DNA of 64,000 nt from Linum tenue. Taxonomy: Eukaryota > Streptophyta > Magnoliopsida > Malpighiales > Linaceae. The position numbers and the translations under genes are program-made. The stretch's first letter is position 1. Every line of letters begins with the position of its first letter. The notes beneath the pieces were generated by a model. It had not been told where the DNA came from and did not search any database. It saw nothing but the letters and a program-made list of their open reading frames with translations. Of this stretch, positions 33,538 to 45,914 are shown in pieces. Location: NCBI GenBank assembly GCA_946122785.1, contig CAMGYJ010000009.1, positions 9,640,937 through 9,704,936 of the forward strand, given 5' to 3'.

Positions 33538-33989
33538 ATTTTCACTATCCAATTCCTATCTCGATACTTCCAGCTACCCAAACATGATAACTCTACTATC
33601 ATCCCAACCACCGCGGACAGAGGAGTTAGGCTGCGACCTGCAGAGCACCAGCGGCAGTTAGGTTGAGGTGGGAGCAGCCGGAGAGAAGAATCCCACAGCG
33701 ATAGCATCGTCCTGGTTGAGGTCGGCGGCGCAGATTGGTTAGTAATTGGATTCAGGGGTAATATTGTCAATTTGATGCATTTTAGGACGATAAAATTTGA
33801 ATTTTAGGACACCCTTTACCCTACGTTTTTTTTGTTAATTTCTTTTTAAATGAGTACTTTTTTATGACTCATTTGTTTAATGCTATCATTTTCCCTTACA
33901 TATAATATGTTTGATTTTCTTGTTACTAATCCTAATAAAATCAACCTCTTTGTTCAAGGTATTAAAGATATTATTTTTAAATTGGAATT
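33538..33989. other. Right flank of the copia insertion
   Basis: Continuation of the sequence interrupted at 28084, then AT-rich sequence. No gene recognised. Confidence 0.4.
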
Positions 33990-34378
33990 TGGTGACACAA
34001 TTTGTGGTAGAATGACACAAATATTGTTTTTTTTTAAATTTACCACCAATATGGCGGATTAAAAAGTATTAACAAAGATATTGTGTTTTGGAGAAAAGAA
34101 TCGGCGAGACCACCTGAGACTCAGGCGCTGCCGCTTTTGTGGACTTTTTGGTTCGTTTTATTAATGTGACAGCGACGACGCCCAAGATTCAGGTGACACC
34201 GCCTGAGACATAGGTGAGTTGGTGGGAAAATTATCCCAGGCGGTGGCGCCCAAGACTAAGGTGGCACCGCTGGCTTATTGGCCACCCCCTTATAAAAACC
34301 AGCCAATTTCATTACAGTTTCACACCACAAAAAAAATCGTCCAAGATAGAGAAGAGAGCTCTGGTTGCTGCTGCAAAA

Positions 34379-35782
34379 ATGGCTAACAGGTAAGAGACAC
34401 ATTTATTTTTGTGATTATATTATTCAAATGCTATTATGATTGTGTTTAGTTTTAATTAATGAGTTTGTTTTCTTGTAGTGATTTTAGAAGATTTGAACTA
34501 GTCGTTCGGTGGAAATCGGAGAAAGTAGAGGATAATTTGGGCGTCAAATTCGTTGGTGGTAGTAGTTTTCAGATGACGGTTCCATCCAGGGTCACATATC
34601 ATTATCTTTGTGAGAATCTAATTCCGAGAATACGGCGTAGAGACGAAGCAGTACAAGAAAGTGATGTGATCACAGGTTTCACTCACCGTCTTCCAGAATG
34701 GCAAAATGGTGTTTTATTTCATTATGAGATGCCTATTATGGGTGGAGAGGAAGAAGATGATACATGAAGCGTACCATCCGATCATGACTATGATGACGGT
34801 GATGACGGAGAGAAGGAAGATGAGGAGGAGGAGGAGGAGGAGGAAGAGGGGGAAGGAGAGCAGCCTAATTATCCTCCATATTTTTACTTGCAGGGTAATG
34901 AAGAGGATGAAGAATTATCACTTGCTGATTCATATGGCGTAATTCCAATGCCTATTGTTGATAGTTTTGAAGGAGAATTCTACAAGGGGCAGATATTTCA
35001 CTCGAAACAAGCTGCACAGATGGCGATTAAACACCACGCACTACAACGCAACTTTCAATATGGCGTAGTGGAGTCGTCACCTTCAATCTGGAAGGTCAGA
35101 TGCTTGAGGCTCAAGGATGACAATTGTCCTAGGATGGTGCGGTTTGGATGTCGAGATGTTGGAGGCGAATGGACTGTGAGAAAGGCTGAGTTGGTGCATT
35201 CTTGTAGCAGTACGACTCAACCGACGGATCATCGCCATCTTGATGTCGACATGATATCTGAGGCCGTCAAACATTTGGTACGTGCCCAACCAAATCTGAG
35301 TGTTCTAACTATGCAGGCCGAGTTGAAAGATAATTTTAACATGCAAGTTACTTACAAGAAGGCTTGGTATGGGAAACAAAGAGCATTGGAGAAGTTGCAT
35401 GGAAATTGGGAAGAATCCTACGATTTTTTGCAAACATTCTTGTGGGTAGTCAAGAGAAAAATGCAAACATCGGTGATTGATTGGGTAAGAGTTTCTTCGA
35501 CTCAACCAGGTCATTCGATATTTCACCGAGTATTCTGGGCTTATGGACCTATGCTCCATCCTAATGTGCACATGATTAGGAAGCCGGGGAGGCCACGAGT
35601 TACAAGAATTCACAACGAGTTGGATTGGTTGGCCAAGGGAGGGTGCATCACACCAAGTGTGTAGCAACTGTAACCAAGCGGGACATAATGCATCAACCTG
35701 CGGTGGCCAAGCTAGTGGGAGTGGTGGCCAACGAAGTGCGAGAGGTGGTAGAAGAGGAAGTAGAGGTAATAGACGTGCCTGA
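34379..35782 (+). pseudogene. MuDR-type transposase, internally deleted and broken
   Basis: Exon 1 34379-34389 and exon 2 from 34479, with a clean GT-AG intron. The start reads MANSDFRRFELVVRWKSE, typical of this family's N terminus. After an acidic stretch comes the MuDR DNA-binding domain (FHSKQAAQMAIKHHALQRNF, then CPRMVRFGCRDV, then ELVHSC; 34996-35210). The catalytic DDE domain is absent: the sequence passes from HRVFWAYGPML (about 35525-35555) straight to the C-terminal RKPGRPR (about 35578). Other lesions are an in-frame TGA at 34765-34767 and a frame change near 35625-35657 before the zinc knuckle CSNCNQAGHNASTC (about 35660-35700) and the RGGRRGSRG tail. The stop in that last frame is at 35780-35782. 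It cannot supply transposase. Confidence 0.85.
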
Positions 35783-36042
35783 GAAGTTTGTTCAAGTGTA
35801 GCAGTTGTTGTATTTCTTTCGATTTACCATGTAGAAGTTGTTGTTTGAAGTTGTTGTAGTTTGGTATGTAGTTGTTGTATTTCTTTCGATTAACCATGTA
35901 GAAGTTGTTGTTTGAAATTGTTGTAGTTGTTATGGTTTTTATCGTTAATAAAATAATAACATAAAAAAATAATGGTCCACATAATAGTCTCAAGGAAGTA
36001 CATAATAATAACAATCCAAAAATAATAGTATGCATAATAGTC
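35783..36042. other. Spacer between the two convergent genes, with a direct repeat
   Basis: A ~60-bp unit around TTGTATTTCTTTCGATT occurs twice (about 35806-35865 and 35868-35925). It probably contains the 3' UTRs of both genes. Confidence 0.5.
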
Positions 36043-37659
36043 TCACTGACGACCACCATGCTGCCTCATGCCAAACTGCCTGAGCACGCGGTCTGGATGA
36101 TGCCACATCACCGATGAAAAGCAGATAAGTGGCACTACTGCTCGAAATGTCTCAGACTGTATCACACTACCTCTGAGTTGAAGTGCTCTCTCAAGGTAAG
36201 GTTGCCACTACATAAAAAAATTAACGTTATTATCCCTAAATCTAAAAAAAAAACAAATGAAAACTATTCTACAAAATGGAATGTTATATACTAACCACCA
36301 CGGTGTCCATCGCGTCAAACCACAGCTTGTACTGGAATAGCTGGTCACCATACTGACGATTGTTGGCCGAAAGCCATCGAAGACCACGTGGGGATGCATC
36401 CTCGGAAATATGTGCCCTCGTCTCCGAATGTCGAGGTGCCAGATGTGGGAATCGCTCCCACGCCCAGAACTGTAGTAGGGCGACCCATCCACCAAGGTCA
36501 CCGCCTAGAGAAGTGCCGGTATGCGTAATGTGCAAAGTCGACCTATCCGTCTCACGGTACAGGTAGGATAAAACAGCAGCTCCCCAGGCGAACCGTCCAG
36601 CTCTCTGCCAATCCTCAATCAGAAGTAGGTACTGTAGGTGCACCGTAGCTCCAGACCGATCTGGGAAAAGTACACCTCCCATCAGAGATAGAGCATAAGC
36701 TCGTGCAAACTGCTCTATAACCTCCTGTGATGCATTTCCCGGCAGATGACTGAATTCATCCCTCAGCCAAACATTCCTAACGACACCGACACCGCCTGAA
36801 AGATCAGCCGGAACCCGTCCTAACAGTCTCAAACAGATCGCCGACCACTCCTCATCCGGTATATCAACTACGACGGCATCACCGTCGATCGCTAGACCGG
36901 ACAGTGTAACAACGTCCTCTAACGTGATCGTGATCTCACCAAACGGTATATGGAAGGTCGACGACTTGGGTCGCCACCGCTCTACGAGCGCAGTAATCAA
37001 ACTCGCATCGGAGTTCATAGGGACTAGGGGCATGACACTTAACAAGCCTGCCGCTTCGAGATATGGCCGATAAAGCTCATGGTACGTCACTAAACTTGTT
37101 GTACCTCGAACATGGTAAGATCGATCACCAGCCTATAGTGCACAAAACTTATATTAATTCATTTTCATTCGTAATAATTCTAATTTCACCTAATAAGTTC
37201 TAATCTATCTAATCTAATCTCAAATTATACTAATTTCAAAAAATTTGATACGTAATCCTATTCTAATTTCAGTACAGTTCAGTTCACCAACTAAAATAAT
37301 CTAATTAGCTAAACTTTACATGAATAATTATCAAATACTTACCTCGTTTGTCCAAACAGAATCGATACGATGTTGGCCATGTTCCCAAAGAAGTGCCGGA
37401 TCGACCGGACCTGGATCAATTGTCGCTGGCGTTAATCTCATCGAATAAGGGTCCATAAGCCTAGGAACTGCAAAAACAAACAAAGCAACAAAACATTAAT
37501 TAAAAAAAACACTAAACATTAAAAAAAACCAAGTTGCCGGCGAGATTCCGGCCATCGCCACGCGAGAGTCTCACCGCGTAAACGGCCGCCGACTCCACCA
37601 CAACCTCGCCGGCCTCTCCCTCTGCCTCTGCCGGCGACTGGTTCTTCGTCGGAGGACAT
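36043..37659 (-). CDS. Plant mobile domain (PMD, MAIN-like) protein, 403 aa, 4 exons
   Basis: Minus-strand exons in order of transcription: 37659-37575, 37467-37343, 37132-36296, 36207-36043. All introns are GT-AG, phases match, and the total is 404 codons including the stop. The N terminus is a short Gly/Arg-rich leader (MSSDEEPVAGRGRGRGRR). The PMD fold follows (DPGPVDPALLWEHGQHR, ITALVERWRPKSSTFHIPFG, ITLEDVVTLSGLAIDG) and ends with VVPLICFSSV, HHPDRVLRQFG. Family knowledge: PMD proteins are found as host MAIN/MAIL factors in gene and transposon silencing, and also within MULE and gypsy elements. This copy is inside a MULE, so an element-borne role is more likely than a host one. Unlike its partner transposase it shows no lesion. 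Confidence 0.85.
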
Positions 37660-37960
37660 CACTGTCGGGCGGAGGTGGTGGAGGGAGGAAGGAAGAAGAA
37701 GATAAGAGATGATGGGTAGGGTTCGTCGATTTTAAAAAAAAAAAGAGGGTGGCGGGGCCGCTGGAGACTTGGGCGCCAGCGCCCAGGACTGGGTAAAATA
37801 TAAAGTAACCGCGGCCTCGCCTAAGTCTCTGGTGGCCCCGCACCAAACTTGACTATAAAACACAATATTTGTGTCAATTCTTTTTAATCCGCAAAATTTG
37901 TGACAAATTAAAAAAAAACACAATATTTGTGTCATTAATCCACGATTTGTAATATAGACA

Positions 37961-38307
37961 AAAAGCAGACAAATATTTATTTTGATACTTGTTAGTTATC
38001 AAAAGTATAAGGTATCGATTTGTTAGTTACCTCAAATATAAGTGACTGTTTGGTCAATTGACCCTGTGCTTTGGTAATTGCCTAATTGGTATGTATGTCA
38101 CAGACGAATCGGGTTGTCCTCTCATCCTTATCCGCCGGCGTCAATTGACCCAGTGATTTTGCAGAGACTCAAACGGCGAGTAAGAAAGGACGACTCAGAA
38201 CACAAGTAGTGCGGAAGAACTGAAAAAATAGCGACAGAGGATAAAACAGAACCGCACTTTCTGATGCTGCGACTTAAAGAAAAATGAGTGGCTGAATGTG
38301 ACCAGAA
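37961..38307. promoter_or_regulatory. Upstream region of the plastid protein gene
   Basis: Only about 350 bp separate the MULE end from the ATG at 38308, so the promoter must be short or overlap the element. No clear TATA box is seen. Confidence 0.35.
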
Positions 38308-41249
38308 ATGGCTACTGCTGCTCTCACCGTTACCGCCTCTTCTTCTTCTCCTCCTCCTCTGTCTCCTTACGCCTTTCGGCCATCCACCGTCACCATCGTT
38401 CACAATCACGCTTCTTCTCCGCCTTCGGTGGCCCGAATTCCGGCGAATTTAGAGGTTATTAGCTCGCCTGCGGGCAGGAGTAGGCTAGGGTTGGCTCTTC
38501 GTACTCATGCTGCAATATCAGCACAAGGCCACCAAGGTGCATTGCTCTCTCAATCCGTCCTTTGAGTATCGATTGGTCCTATGGCTTTTAACCTGTTCAG
38601 TTTTTGCCTTTGCTTGTCAATGTTCAGGCACATCTGATCCTGAGCTACGCTCGGTTCTTGAACTCGCTACAAACTCCGAGTTGCGCGAGCTGGACAAGGT
38701 TTTATTCGGACCAAGGTCATTCCTTTTGAATTTTGTCTTTCAGTTCCAGCTTGCTGTGAAGTGTGACAGTCTCTCATTACTTTAACTCGATGATATTTCA
38801 ATGCTGAATCGTCCTTTCATGTACAGTTACTTCAGTCCTCTGTTGAAATCTGTGATGAAGAGACCCGAAGTCGATTATATGATGATTGCGGAAGACCTCG
38901 CGGAGCGAGAGGACTTCATTGCTGCTCTTGAATCGCGGTTTCTATTCCTTGCTGCCGATGCCCGCTCCACTTTGAGGTTAGTGAATTTGATTGTGATCTT
39001 GCTTTTCTGAGTTGCGACATTGCTATTCTTGATGATTGCGTTGCTAGACGCTGACATTAGGATTGAACCAATGATGGTTATGTCACTGATTGGCTTTCCA
39101 AGCTTTAGCATTTTCAGCTGCCTGCGATGTTAGGTCTTATCATGGCCACGTTGCTCCTTATTAGGCAATATGACGGAGCCAATGTTCGGTTTCTGACATC
39201 TTCTATTGGTGTTCTTGTGGAAGGGGTTGGAGGCCTTCATATAGAGACGTGTTGCTGAAAGTGAGGAAGAAGTTAAGTGTCTCTTGCTCAACCAAGTTGT
39301 CAACCGAAGATCTAGAAGCAGAAGTTTTTCTTCATCTGGTTAACAATTTTGCAAGGTAAGCGTTTTCTGTTGAAGAAAGTAAATGTTTGTTATAATTATT
39401 GACCGAGATGAAGATTAAGATTAATATACTTTACACTATTTCAAGTAAACTCAAGAAAGTTCAAGGAGAGAACTGGTCATTGGAATGAACCACACGGATT
39501 GCTGAGATTAGAAGAAACTGGATATAAAAAGCTAAAAAAGAAGAGAAATGTGCTTTGGTTTTAAATCTGAACAGCCCGTTACTTCTCCTGCAGTGAAGAA
39601 TCAGGAACTTTTCCAGGTTTGTGGGAATTATCGAAGCCTTTGGATAGCGAAGGGGGTGTAGAACTTGGATTGGATCAATGGAAGGTGCAAGGGCTTGGTG
39701 CTCTGAAGCATGTGGTAGAAGAGCTCCAGCCAATTATCTTGAAGGTCTTTCCATCTTGTGCTTGCGTTCCACAGATATATTGCTCCCATATTGGTACTTT
39801 TGATATGTTCATTCCCCTACATCTCACTTTCTTTTATGGTCGGACAGGGTGGTAGTGCTCTTACATTGTCAAAAGTTTATCAATCGGTAAGGTTTAAACA
39901 TTTTCTTACTTCGAGATGCATCCTTGGCATTATTTCACGATTCATAGCTATTTTGCTTTGTGCTAGATAGCTGGTAAATTAATGGGCAAGGTGGTTCTGG
40001 ATGCTGCCAACTATCAAATAAAAAAGGAAGTCTTAAAGAAGGTGTGTTCTCAGCATTAACTTACCTAGAAAGCATTTTAAAACTAGGAATGTGCTGGTCA
40101 ATGTTACCGTTTCATCAGTGTGAATCTGAATATATTTAGCAATCACCTGGTTTTGGAAGTTTGCTTTCTATCAGGCTACAACTTTGATACATCTCTCTAC
40201 ATTTAACGAAATGCTACAATTAGATAAGAAATTAATAAGGTTCCCCTCATTTATCGATTCACAGGGTGGACAATTAGCTGCAATGAATTTGGAATCTAGA
40301 GCAGCCTTGATTATGGCAAAGCGGGTAACATTTGTTATGTTAATTTCCTTAGATTTTTTGTACCAATATTTACCATACAATTTGTTGAATTAATGTTCCG
40401 TGAATCTTTCCTTTAAAAATGTTATGTGAATCTTATAAGCAATAGAATCATAGGTCTAGTCTTCTAGACAAATCGTTTGCTGTGTGCTTGTCAAAGTTTG
40501 TGCTCAGTATCCCCTTTGGTTGGACTATTTCCTTGCGGAAGACTTCAATGTCTTCTGCATTCTGATTTCTGTTGTTGTACTTAATTAGTTGGTGCATATC
40601 TTCTCGATCTAATATGCCGAACCATTCACAGGGTTTGGCTGGAACTGCATCAAGATATCTGGGCCTTAGAAGCATGATGACATTCCTTGGCCCAGTGTAC
40701 GTGAAAGTATTCTTCTTTCACCTAGTGTTTGTTTGTCAGGTTTAAGTTGTACGGAAAAAAACTCTGTTGGCGATTCCCTGTAGAAACTGACTATGAAATT
40801 TCATGTTTTCTCTTAAATTGCTTGCTTAATTAACATCATCCAGAGAAATGTGAGAATGTTCTGTTGCTTTGATCTGAATTGCTGGCTGTCTTAAATACAG
40901 GATGTGGGGAACCTTGCTAGCTGATGTCGTCATTCAGATGCTTGGCACCGATTATGCTAGAGTCCTGCCAGCAATTTACGCATTTGCACAGGTACTCGCA
41001 GTTAAATTTAGGAATCTGTTTTTAACTCAGGCTGTCTGATTAGTTCACGGAATACAAGAATCATCCCCTAATTGCTTGAAAATGCTGTTCTGACTCGGGC
41101 TGTCTGATCTGCTTTGACTCAGGCTGTCTTATTCCTTTTTGGTCTCTGTATTGGTTCTAAAGAATGCTGTTTTCTTTCTTTAGATTCGTCTCACCCGCAC
41201 GTACAGGCCACAGAAAGATGGTAAACAATGCAGAGGTCAACCATTATAA
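38308..41249 (+). CDS. UPF0174/YaaW-like protein, probably plastid-targeted, 381 aa, 11 exons
   Basis: Exons: 38308-38536, 38628-38715, 38827-38976, 39224-39355, 39594-39744, 39848-39886, 39967-40041, 40265-40324, 40632-40696, 40901-40991, 41184-41249. All splice sites are GT-AG and phases agree over 382 codons. The first ~70 residues are Ser/Ala/Pro-rich with few acidic residues, as expected of a chloroplast transit peptide. The mature part has ATNSELRELDKVLFGPR, a helical middle (MMIAEDLAEREDFI), and a C-terminal half with ANYQIKKEVLKK, MTFLGPVMWGTLLADVVI and YARVLPAIYAFAQIRL. The latter resembles the C-terminal hydrophobic region of bacterial UPF0174 (E. coli YaaW type). The biochemical function of that family is not known to me, so none is given. 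The exon 8 start could be further upstream, since the preceding intron stays open from about 40175. Confidence 0.8.
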
Positions 41250-42210
41250 GAACGTCAGATTCACAGATCGGACAATCGAATCAAATGTGGTGCCCATTTC
41301 CCAGATATGCTTTGCGCTCTGAACATGCCAATCTTCAGGATACCTGAGAAATTAGTATCTTGGCGAGATTTCCGTCTGGAACTGGAGCTATGGTTTCTGC
41401 GGTCTAACCGGTTCGGGAATCAGAGTCTACTTCTTTGTGGTTTGTGGGTTGTACGAGGGCACCATTTCTGGCTGGTGGTGGGACTGGATCCACAGCCACC
41501 ATGCAGGGAATTGGTGATGATGTTTCTTGCTTTCTTGTATTTATCCAGAAGGATGGTGAATGTGTATAGTTCCTCTCCTGTGGTGAATCCGGCCGACAGC
41601 TTACGCCAGAAAAGCCAAGGATTGTAATTTCTTTGATCTCTCAGAGTAACTTCCATTTTTATGCGACGCCCTGCAAGAGCTTTTTGACAGGTTTGGGCGG
41701 ACAGCCAAAGCCAAGTCACAAATCAACCGATTATGTGGTGATTCCAAGTTCGTGACTTGAAGTAAACAGCCAATCACTTCAGAAAGCGGTCTAATAGATA
41801 ACAAATTTATCTTCTTGCAATGGGATTCCAGCACTTCAAAGGAAATGAACAATCAACCTCTTTTAATAGGAACGTTTGGATTTGTATTACACAAAATTTG
41901 GAGGTCGACAGGATAACAAAATAGTTGACCATTATATTGAAAAAGTTGACATCTCGGTTTGGAGGTTGATTGAATTGAAGAAGACATGAACACACCAACA
42001 GGATTGCTATACCGATTGATCCCTTTTCATACATGGGTTTTTAGTGAATATATAATCAACATACCTGGTGCTTGGTTCGATCAGTCTATATGTTGTGTTG
42101 GTAAACTAGTTTTGAGAAACTGAATGTCTAGTAGTAAACACACTTCACAATAGTTCATAAATACCTCAAATAAAAAACCATAGCATATAAGTTTAATTCA
42201 CAAATATAAA
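41250..42210. other. 3' UTR and unassigned sequence
   Basis: The first few hundred bases are probably the 3' UTR of the preceding gene. Frames at 41307-41627 and on the minus strand at 41601-41852 show no family resemblance. Nothing else is recognised. Confidence 0.4.
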
Positions 42211-42365
42211 GGGTTAAAGACACATTTGGTCACTGAGATTACAAAATCGGGACAGATTTAGTCACTAGAAAAAGTTAATATCAAATTTGATCACTACAAT
42301 TACTAAAACTGGACACATTTAGTCACTCGCCGTTAGTCTCCTTCCAACTCCGTTAATGAAGTCCG
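42211..42365. mobile_element. Half of a MITE related to 26529-27668
   Basis: Starts GGGTTAAAGACACATTTGGT and shares TTTAGTCACTAGAAAAA, the GTTAGTCTCC segment and the 'AATTACTAAAACT' segment with the 26.5-kb MITE. The opposite arm is missing. Confidence 0.6.
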
Positions 42366-42973
42366 TTAAGTGTTGATGTGGCAAACAGAATTGCCTAATC
42401 AGCCGGATATAACCCAATAAAAATAAAACCCGACCCGCCACGTCATTATAACCCGCCACGTCATTAAAACCAACCCAACCCAACCCATGACCCAACCCCA
42501 CCCAACCCCTTCTTCCTCCTTCCTCCCAACCCCACGTCATTATAACCCGCCACGTCATTAAATAAAATTCATAATATTATTCACGGAGACACTTTATCTC
42601 TCTCCTCTCGTTCTTCCGAATTGTTGACACTAAAATTCTAGTGCTTGAATGTTGTCGATACACGTGTTTCCCACTAGAGGACCAAAATTCATCTTACAAC
42701 TCATTTACAGCCACATGAAATATGCTTATCTGGTTGGGTATCTACCCATATAATTAATCATATCATTCATGCAATTGCATATATCGTTGAGGGTTATTTG
42801 TGGAGTTAGATTATGTGGTTGAGCCATTGGCTCATCCCCGACCTATCCATCAAGCTCCTGCTCACTGTCAAGTACATTATTAGGTCATATATACACACCA
42901 TCTTGCTCGGTGATGAAATTGTATAGCGTTCTTGACTTTTAACTCATAAACAAACCTCGCCACTTACAATCCA
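42366..42973. other. Unassigned sequence with a short repeat
   Basis: The phrase CGCCACGTCATTA recurs at about 42434, 42454 and 42549 around a run of ACCCAACCC words (42468-42540). No gene is recognised. Confidence 0.5.
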
Positions 42974-43720
42974 CTAGTTTTTTGCCCGCATTTCGTGGCA
43001 GTAAGAAACCAATTTTATTTAAAAAATTTATTCACTCATTTATTGATTTAGTTGAAAACAATAATTACATTATCATTCGCTTAAGATATTTTCATAAGGT
43101 TTATAAAGTGTCTTAATCATTATGCACTATTTATGCCATAATGATTACACTTATTTAATTTATACAATAATTAGTTGAAAACAAATATTTAGTTGAAAAC
43201 AATAATTAAAATTATTTAATTTATACATTAGAAATCACTATCCCTTTATAAAATTTGTGTATTTACGTAGGATCTTAATAATTATGTTTGTTTAATAACC
43301 ATGCAATAATTGTACCTCCATAGAAGTCACTGTTGCATACGATTTTTTCTCCATTAATTCACTATTCATTATGAGATCCTATATTGTGTAGATGATAAAA
43401 AAATCAAGTTATGAAAATTATCACATTCGATTAAAATATTATGTAGAAGTTATTTGACCTTACAAAATCTTTGCATAATGCAAATTATGAGATGATCAAT
43501 GCTGTTAAAATCGAGATTTTACCTAAAATCGAAAACTAAGGTAAAATGAGTATCTTAAATCGTAGGATAGTACCATATATATCATATAATAATTTTAATA
43601 ACATAAAAACACATAATATTTAAAATAATGATTATCAAGATTAAGAGAGGCACCCAGAAAACTTCCCGGAAATAAAAACATATATAGAGGCACCACTTAC
43701 ACATAACATATCATAAACCG
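42974..43720 (-). mobile_element. Possible Helitron 3' end, element extent unknown
   Basis: The minus strand reads a weak hairpin (GCCACGAAATGCGGGC), six A residues and CTAG followed by T at 42974-42977. This is the layout of a Helitron 3' terminus. The AT-rich sequence to the right could be its body, but no 5' TC terminus was found; the end coordinate is a guess. Confidence 0.35.
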
Positions 43721-44096
43721 AATTTTGCATCCCACATAAGTTTAGAAAGTTTACTTTTTTCCAAGGAAGCCAAAAAATTTAATTCAGTTGGACCCAAAAG
43801 TAACAGAAAAATTGAATCAATTGTAAAATTTGAAGACAAAAAAAGGGAGGAAGGCATAAGGTAATTAAACAAAGCGCTGGTAATCCCGAAATGAAGATTG
43901 AAGAAGGTGAGGGAAATGGAATGATGTACATTAAGCCGAAAATTTTTATTTTGATACCTACCGATAAGTTTAAGGATGAAAAACATAATGGTGCAACCGG
44001 AAGTCGACTTAGATGGTTTATTTGCAACTAAATAAATTTAAGTGGTTAGTATGCAACGACACCAATACTTACGTGGTACCCTGTGCAATTAACCCT
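43721..44096. other. Unassigned AT-rich sequence
   Basis: No gene or repeat recognised. Confidence 0.4.
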
Positions 44097-44194
44097 AGAA
44101 TGTGAAAGAAAATGTACATGAAATATATAAGATGATGCGACTAGATATTGAAGCTATCGATTAGAGCAAATTAGAGAAAATATTCCAGTCCTAC

Positions 44195-44690
44195 TATGAC
44201 CTGTAGTCAGATCGCCACAGGGCACATTCCTTTAACACAACTTCCAAAACATCACTAGATTGAAGGGAAGCCATTAACAGGTCGTACTTCGTCCAGAGAT
44301 GGAGACACTCTTGATAGAAGCCCCTTACATAACGATCCCCTTGTGTCAAGCGACTAATCTGCAACTCTAAATCATATTATTGGGAGGAGGAGTTATGAGA
44401 ATGACTGCTGCAAATAGACGTCCACATCTCATGAGCAATGGTAAAACGACAAAGAGAAAGAGCCGTCAGGACATCGATGCATCAAACAACCATGTCACAA
44501 TCTCAGCATTATTCGCCGCCAAATCACTCAACTCCTTAGTCGTAGCACCAGCCGCAGGAGTCTTCACCTCACCTGTCAACACGGGTAACGAACGTTTCCC
44601 AGTCACAAATTTCCTGAATTGGAACTCCCATGAAGTAAAGTTCTTTCCATCGAAATTCGTCGTAGCCATATTCAGCTTTGCCGGATCCAT
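44195..44690 (-). pseudogene. Copia gag N-terminal fragment, unit 1
   Basis: Begins with Met at 44690 (MDPAKLNMATTNFDG, then WEFQFRKFVTGKRSL) and continues, across frame breaks, into ELQISRL- and LWTKYDLLMASLQS-like text near 44240-44370. This is the copia gag (UBN2) region. It ends at a stop next to the LTR remnant. Confidence 0.75.
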
Positions 44691-45424
44691 AATGGCAGTC
44701 AATTGATACCAAAAAGAGGGCACCAAACAAATACAGCAACAAGAGCAATCCAATGACAAGAACTCAACCAAGCTGCAAGAACAAACGGAGACAAGCAGCA
44801 AGGACAAAGCAAAGATGAGCCAAGAAACTTCTCACCTTGCACGAGCACCCAACTCCACAAACAAAGCAGCAACACGCACGTTGTCGAATCAACACCACCC
44901 AATCTAAGCCCGAGGCTCTAATACCATGTTAAAATATGCAAGAAAATATAGACGACACCAAGGTTTTGAATGACAAAACTTTTAATGTCCACAATTTAAA
45001 AAAATTTATCAAAATATTTGTTTTAATGAATTATTAATGTCTATATAAAAATAATAATAAATTATCTAATTAAAATGATGAAATCTACACTCGATTAGAT
45101 TAAGAGTGAAAGTTAAAATTTGGCACTTTAGTATTCTACATTGCTTAGTAGAGTAAAATTCATTTTGGTGGGGCTAAAATGCCAAAATCTACCCAAAATT
45201 TAAAACTTTGACATTCACTATTGGAGATGTTCCGAGAATAGAGAGATTAGTAATTGAATATGCTAAAAAATTACTGAATTTCAATACTTCCTGAGTTCAA
45301 AGAAAAAACAAGAAGTTTGTAGAATGTGAACAAAAAAGTACATGAAATATATAAGATGATGCGACTAGATATTGAAGCTATCGATTAGAGAAAATTAGAG
45401 AATATATTCCAGTCCTACTATGAC

Positions 45425-45914
45425 CTGCAGTCTGGTCGCCACAGGGCACGTTCCTTTAATACAACTGCCAAAACATCACCAGACAGAAGGGAAGCCGTTA
45501 ACAGGTCGTACTCTGTCCAGAGATGGAGACACTCTTGATTGAAGCCCCTTACATCACGATCCCCATGTGTCAAGCGACTAATCTGCAACTCTAAATCATA
45601 TTATTGGGAGGCGGAGTTATGAGAATGACTACTGCAAATAGACTTCCACATCTCATGAGCAGTGGTAAAACGACAAAGTTAAAGAGCCGTCGGAACATCG
45701 ACGCAGCCAACAACCATGTCACAATCTCAGCATTATCCGCCACCCAATCATTCAACTCCTTAGTCGTAGCACCAGCCGCAGGAGCCTTCACCTCACCTGT
45801 TAACACAGGTAACAAACGTTTCCTAGTCACAAAGTTCCTGAATTGGAACTCCCATGAAGTAAAGTTCTTTCCATCGAAATTCGTCGTAGCCATATCCGGC
45901 TTTGCCGGATCCAT
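45425..45914 (-). pseudogene. Copia gag N-terminal fragment, unit 2
   Basis: Starts with Met at 45914 (MDPAKPDMATTNFDG) and closely parallels unit 1 with scattered substitutions and a frameshift near 45680. Same truncation point. Confidence 0.75.

Larger units (their letters stand above)
33990..37960. mobile_element. MULE carrying a broken transposase gene and a plant mobile domain gene
   Basis: Inverted sequence lies at both ends. Left 34001-34100 reads AATGACACAAATATTG, GCGGATTAAAAAG and ATATTGTGTTTT in order; the reverse complement of 37830-37950 gives the same words in the same order. The similarity continues for about 200 bp into GAGACT.AGGCG-rich sequence. The exact outer ends and a 9-bp duplication could not be fixed. 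Two genes converge inside: a MuDR-type transposase on the + strand and a plant mobile domain protein on the minus strand. Confidence 0.75.

Noticed and set aside
34706..34942. Arg/Lys-rich frame over the GAGGAG tract
   Set aside because: Shifted-frame reading of the acidic stretch of the transposase.
40175..40264. Upstream extension of exon 8 of the YaaW-like gene
   Set aside because: The frame stays open to an AG at about 40173, but the added ~30 residues are poor in family-like features and the AG at 40263-40264 follows a better pyrimidine/branch context. Kept only as an alternative.
41601..41852. Minus-strand frame after the YaaW-like gene
   Set aside because: No recognised domain or splice context; probably 3' UTR and spacer.
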